A stretch of DNA of 64,000 nucleotides, taken from positions 83,913 through 147,912 of the forward strand of contig NZ_QYBC01000018.1 in NCBI RefSeq assembly GCF_004137085.1. The letters run 5' to 3'. The translations under genes and the position numbers were made by a program. The notes beneath the pieces were generated by a model. That model searched no databases, had not been told where the DNA came from, and saw nothing but the letters and a program-made list of their open reading frames with translations. This document shows, piece by piece, positions 63,924-64,000 of the stretch (the first letter of the stretch is position 1; every line of letters starts with the position of its first letter). The DNA comes from Lichenibacterium ramalinae (lineage in GTDB: Bacteria; Pseudomonadota; Alphaproteobacteria; Rhizobiales; Beijerinckiaceae).

Positions 63924-64000
63924 GTAACTACCCACGGGGTCGCGTGAGATCGGCGTCGTCGGAAGGGGTCCGTCGAGGTGCAACGAGGACTTGCGTGTCC
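63924..64000. other. Foreign sequence interrupting the chemoreceptor gene, possible insertion-element end
   Basis: The last 77 bases do not continue the chemoreceptor. On the minus strand they read, from the window edge, a frame VLVAPRRTPSDDADLTRPRG ending at TAG 63928-63930, close to the junction, as a transposase end would be near an element's terminus. No inverted-repeat partner or target duplication can be checked because the rest lies outside the window. Assembly mis-join is the alternative. Confidence 0.35.

Overview
The window is very G+C-rich DNA (by eye near 70%, with almost every third codon position G or C). The gene content points to an alphaproteobacterium of the order Hyphomicrobiales (Rhizobiales): an Irr-type Fur regulator, a DUF1127 protein, Tad pilus pseudopilins, an NdvB-like glycan phosphorylase, and many PAS/GGDEF/EAL and chemotaxis proteins. 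A Methylobacteriaceae- or Beijerinckiaceae-like host would fit, but the genus cannot be fixed from these bases. I see no rRNA, tRNA, CRISPR array or replication origin. The only hint of a mobile element is at the right-hand edge.

Layout. 1-2425 (minus): three overlapping Tad-type genes, two TadE-like proteins and a TadG-like vWA protein cut by the window start. 2696-6820 (plus): a nucleoside-kinase-like P-loop protein, a class IV aminotransferase overlapping a sulfotransferase-like gene, and a gamma-glutamyltransferase homologue without its nucleophile. 7050-9100: a HigBA-like toxin-antitoxin pair and a LysR regulator divergent from a DUF1127 protein. 9180-11835 (plus): a tight DUF969-DUF979-DUF2891 operon. 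11880-17601: AMP nucleosidase, Ppx/GppA phosphatase, a short-chain dehydrogenase, a PRC-barrel protein and a LysE-type exporter. 17690-23293 (minus): one giant gene joining a polytopic membrane region to a GH94-like phosphorylase. 23742-27925: a Bcr/CflA-type exporter, a GNAT acetyltransferase, and an HMG-CoA-lyase/CoA-transferase pair.

28299-35247 (plus) holds a soluble two-PAS chemotaxis receptor, a decayed VOC-dioxygenase fragment, and a signalling cluster. The cluster comprises a frameshifted DUF4173 membrane protein, a CreB-like response regulator and a CreC-like histidine kinase carrying an extra C-terminal DUF2809 membrane domain. 35438-42141 (minus) has an AraC regulator, an AraC remnant, and an overlapping pair: a FecR-domain protein with a glycine-rich tail and a CHASE2-PAS-GGDEF-EAL protein. 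42298-46611 has a DHA2 exporter divergent from a LysR regulator, and a glycosyltransferase overlapping a DUF7002-like gene. 46637-49510 is a second membrane GGDEF-EAL protein with a degenerate GGDEF site.

49818-56876 carries a metallo-hydrolase, Irr, a calcineurin-like phosphoesterase convergent with an unusual sigma-like protein, TetR, and several small proteins. 56957-64000 has an aldehyde dehydrogenase, an orphan type I secretion ABC/HlyD pair, and a chemotaxis receptor whose coding sequence breaks abruptly 77 bases before the window end.

The common theme of the right half is envelope sensing and cyclic-di-GMP/chemotaxis signalling. The least familiar features are the HK-DUF2809 fusion with its DUF4173 neighbour, the FecR/CHASE2 couple with its low-complexity tail, the sigma-like protein with a roughly 290-residue unknown C-terminus, and the membrane-anchored GH94-like protein without a recognisable glycosyltransferase half.
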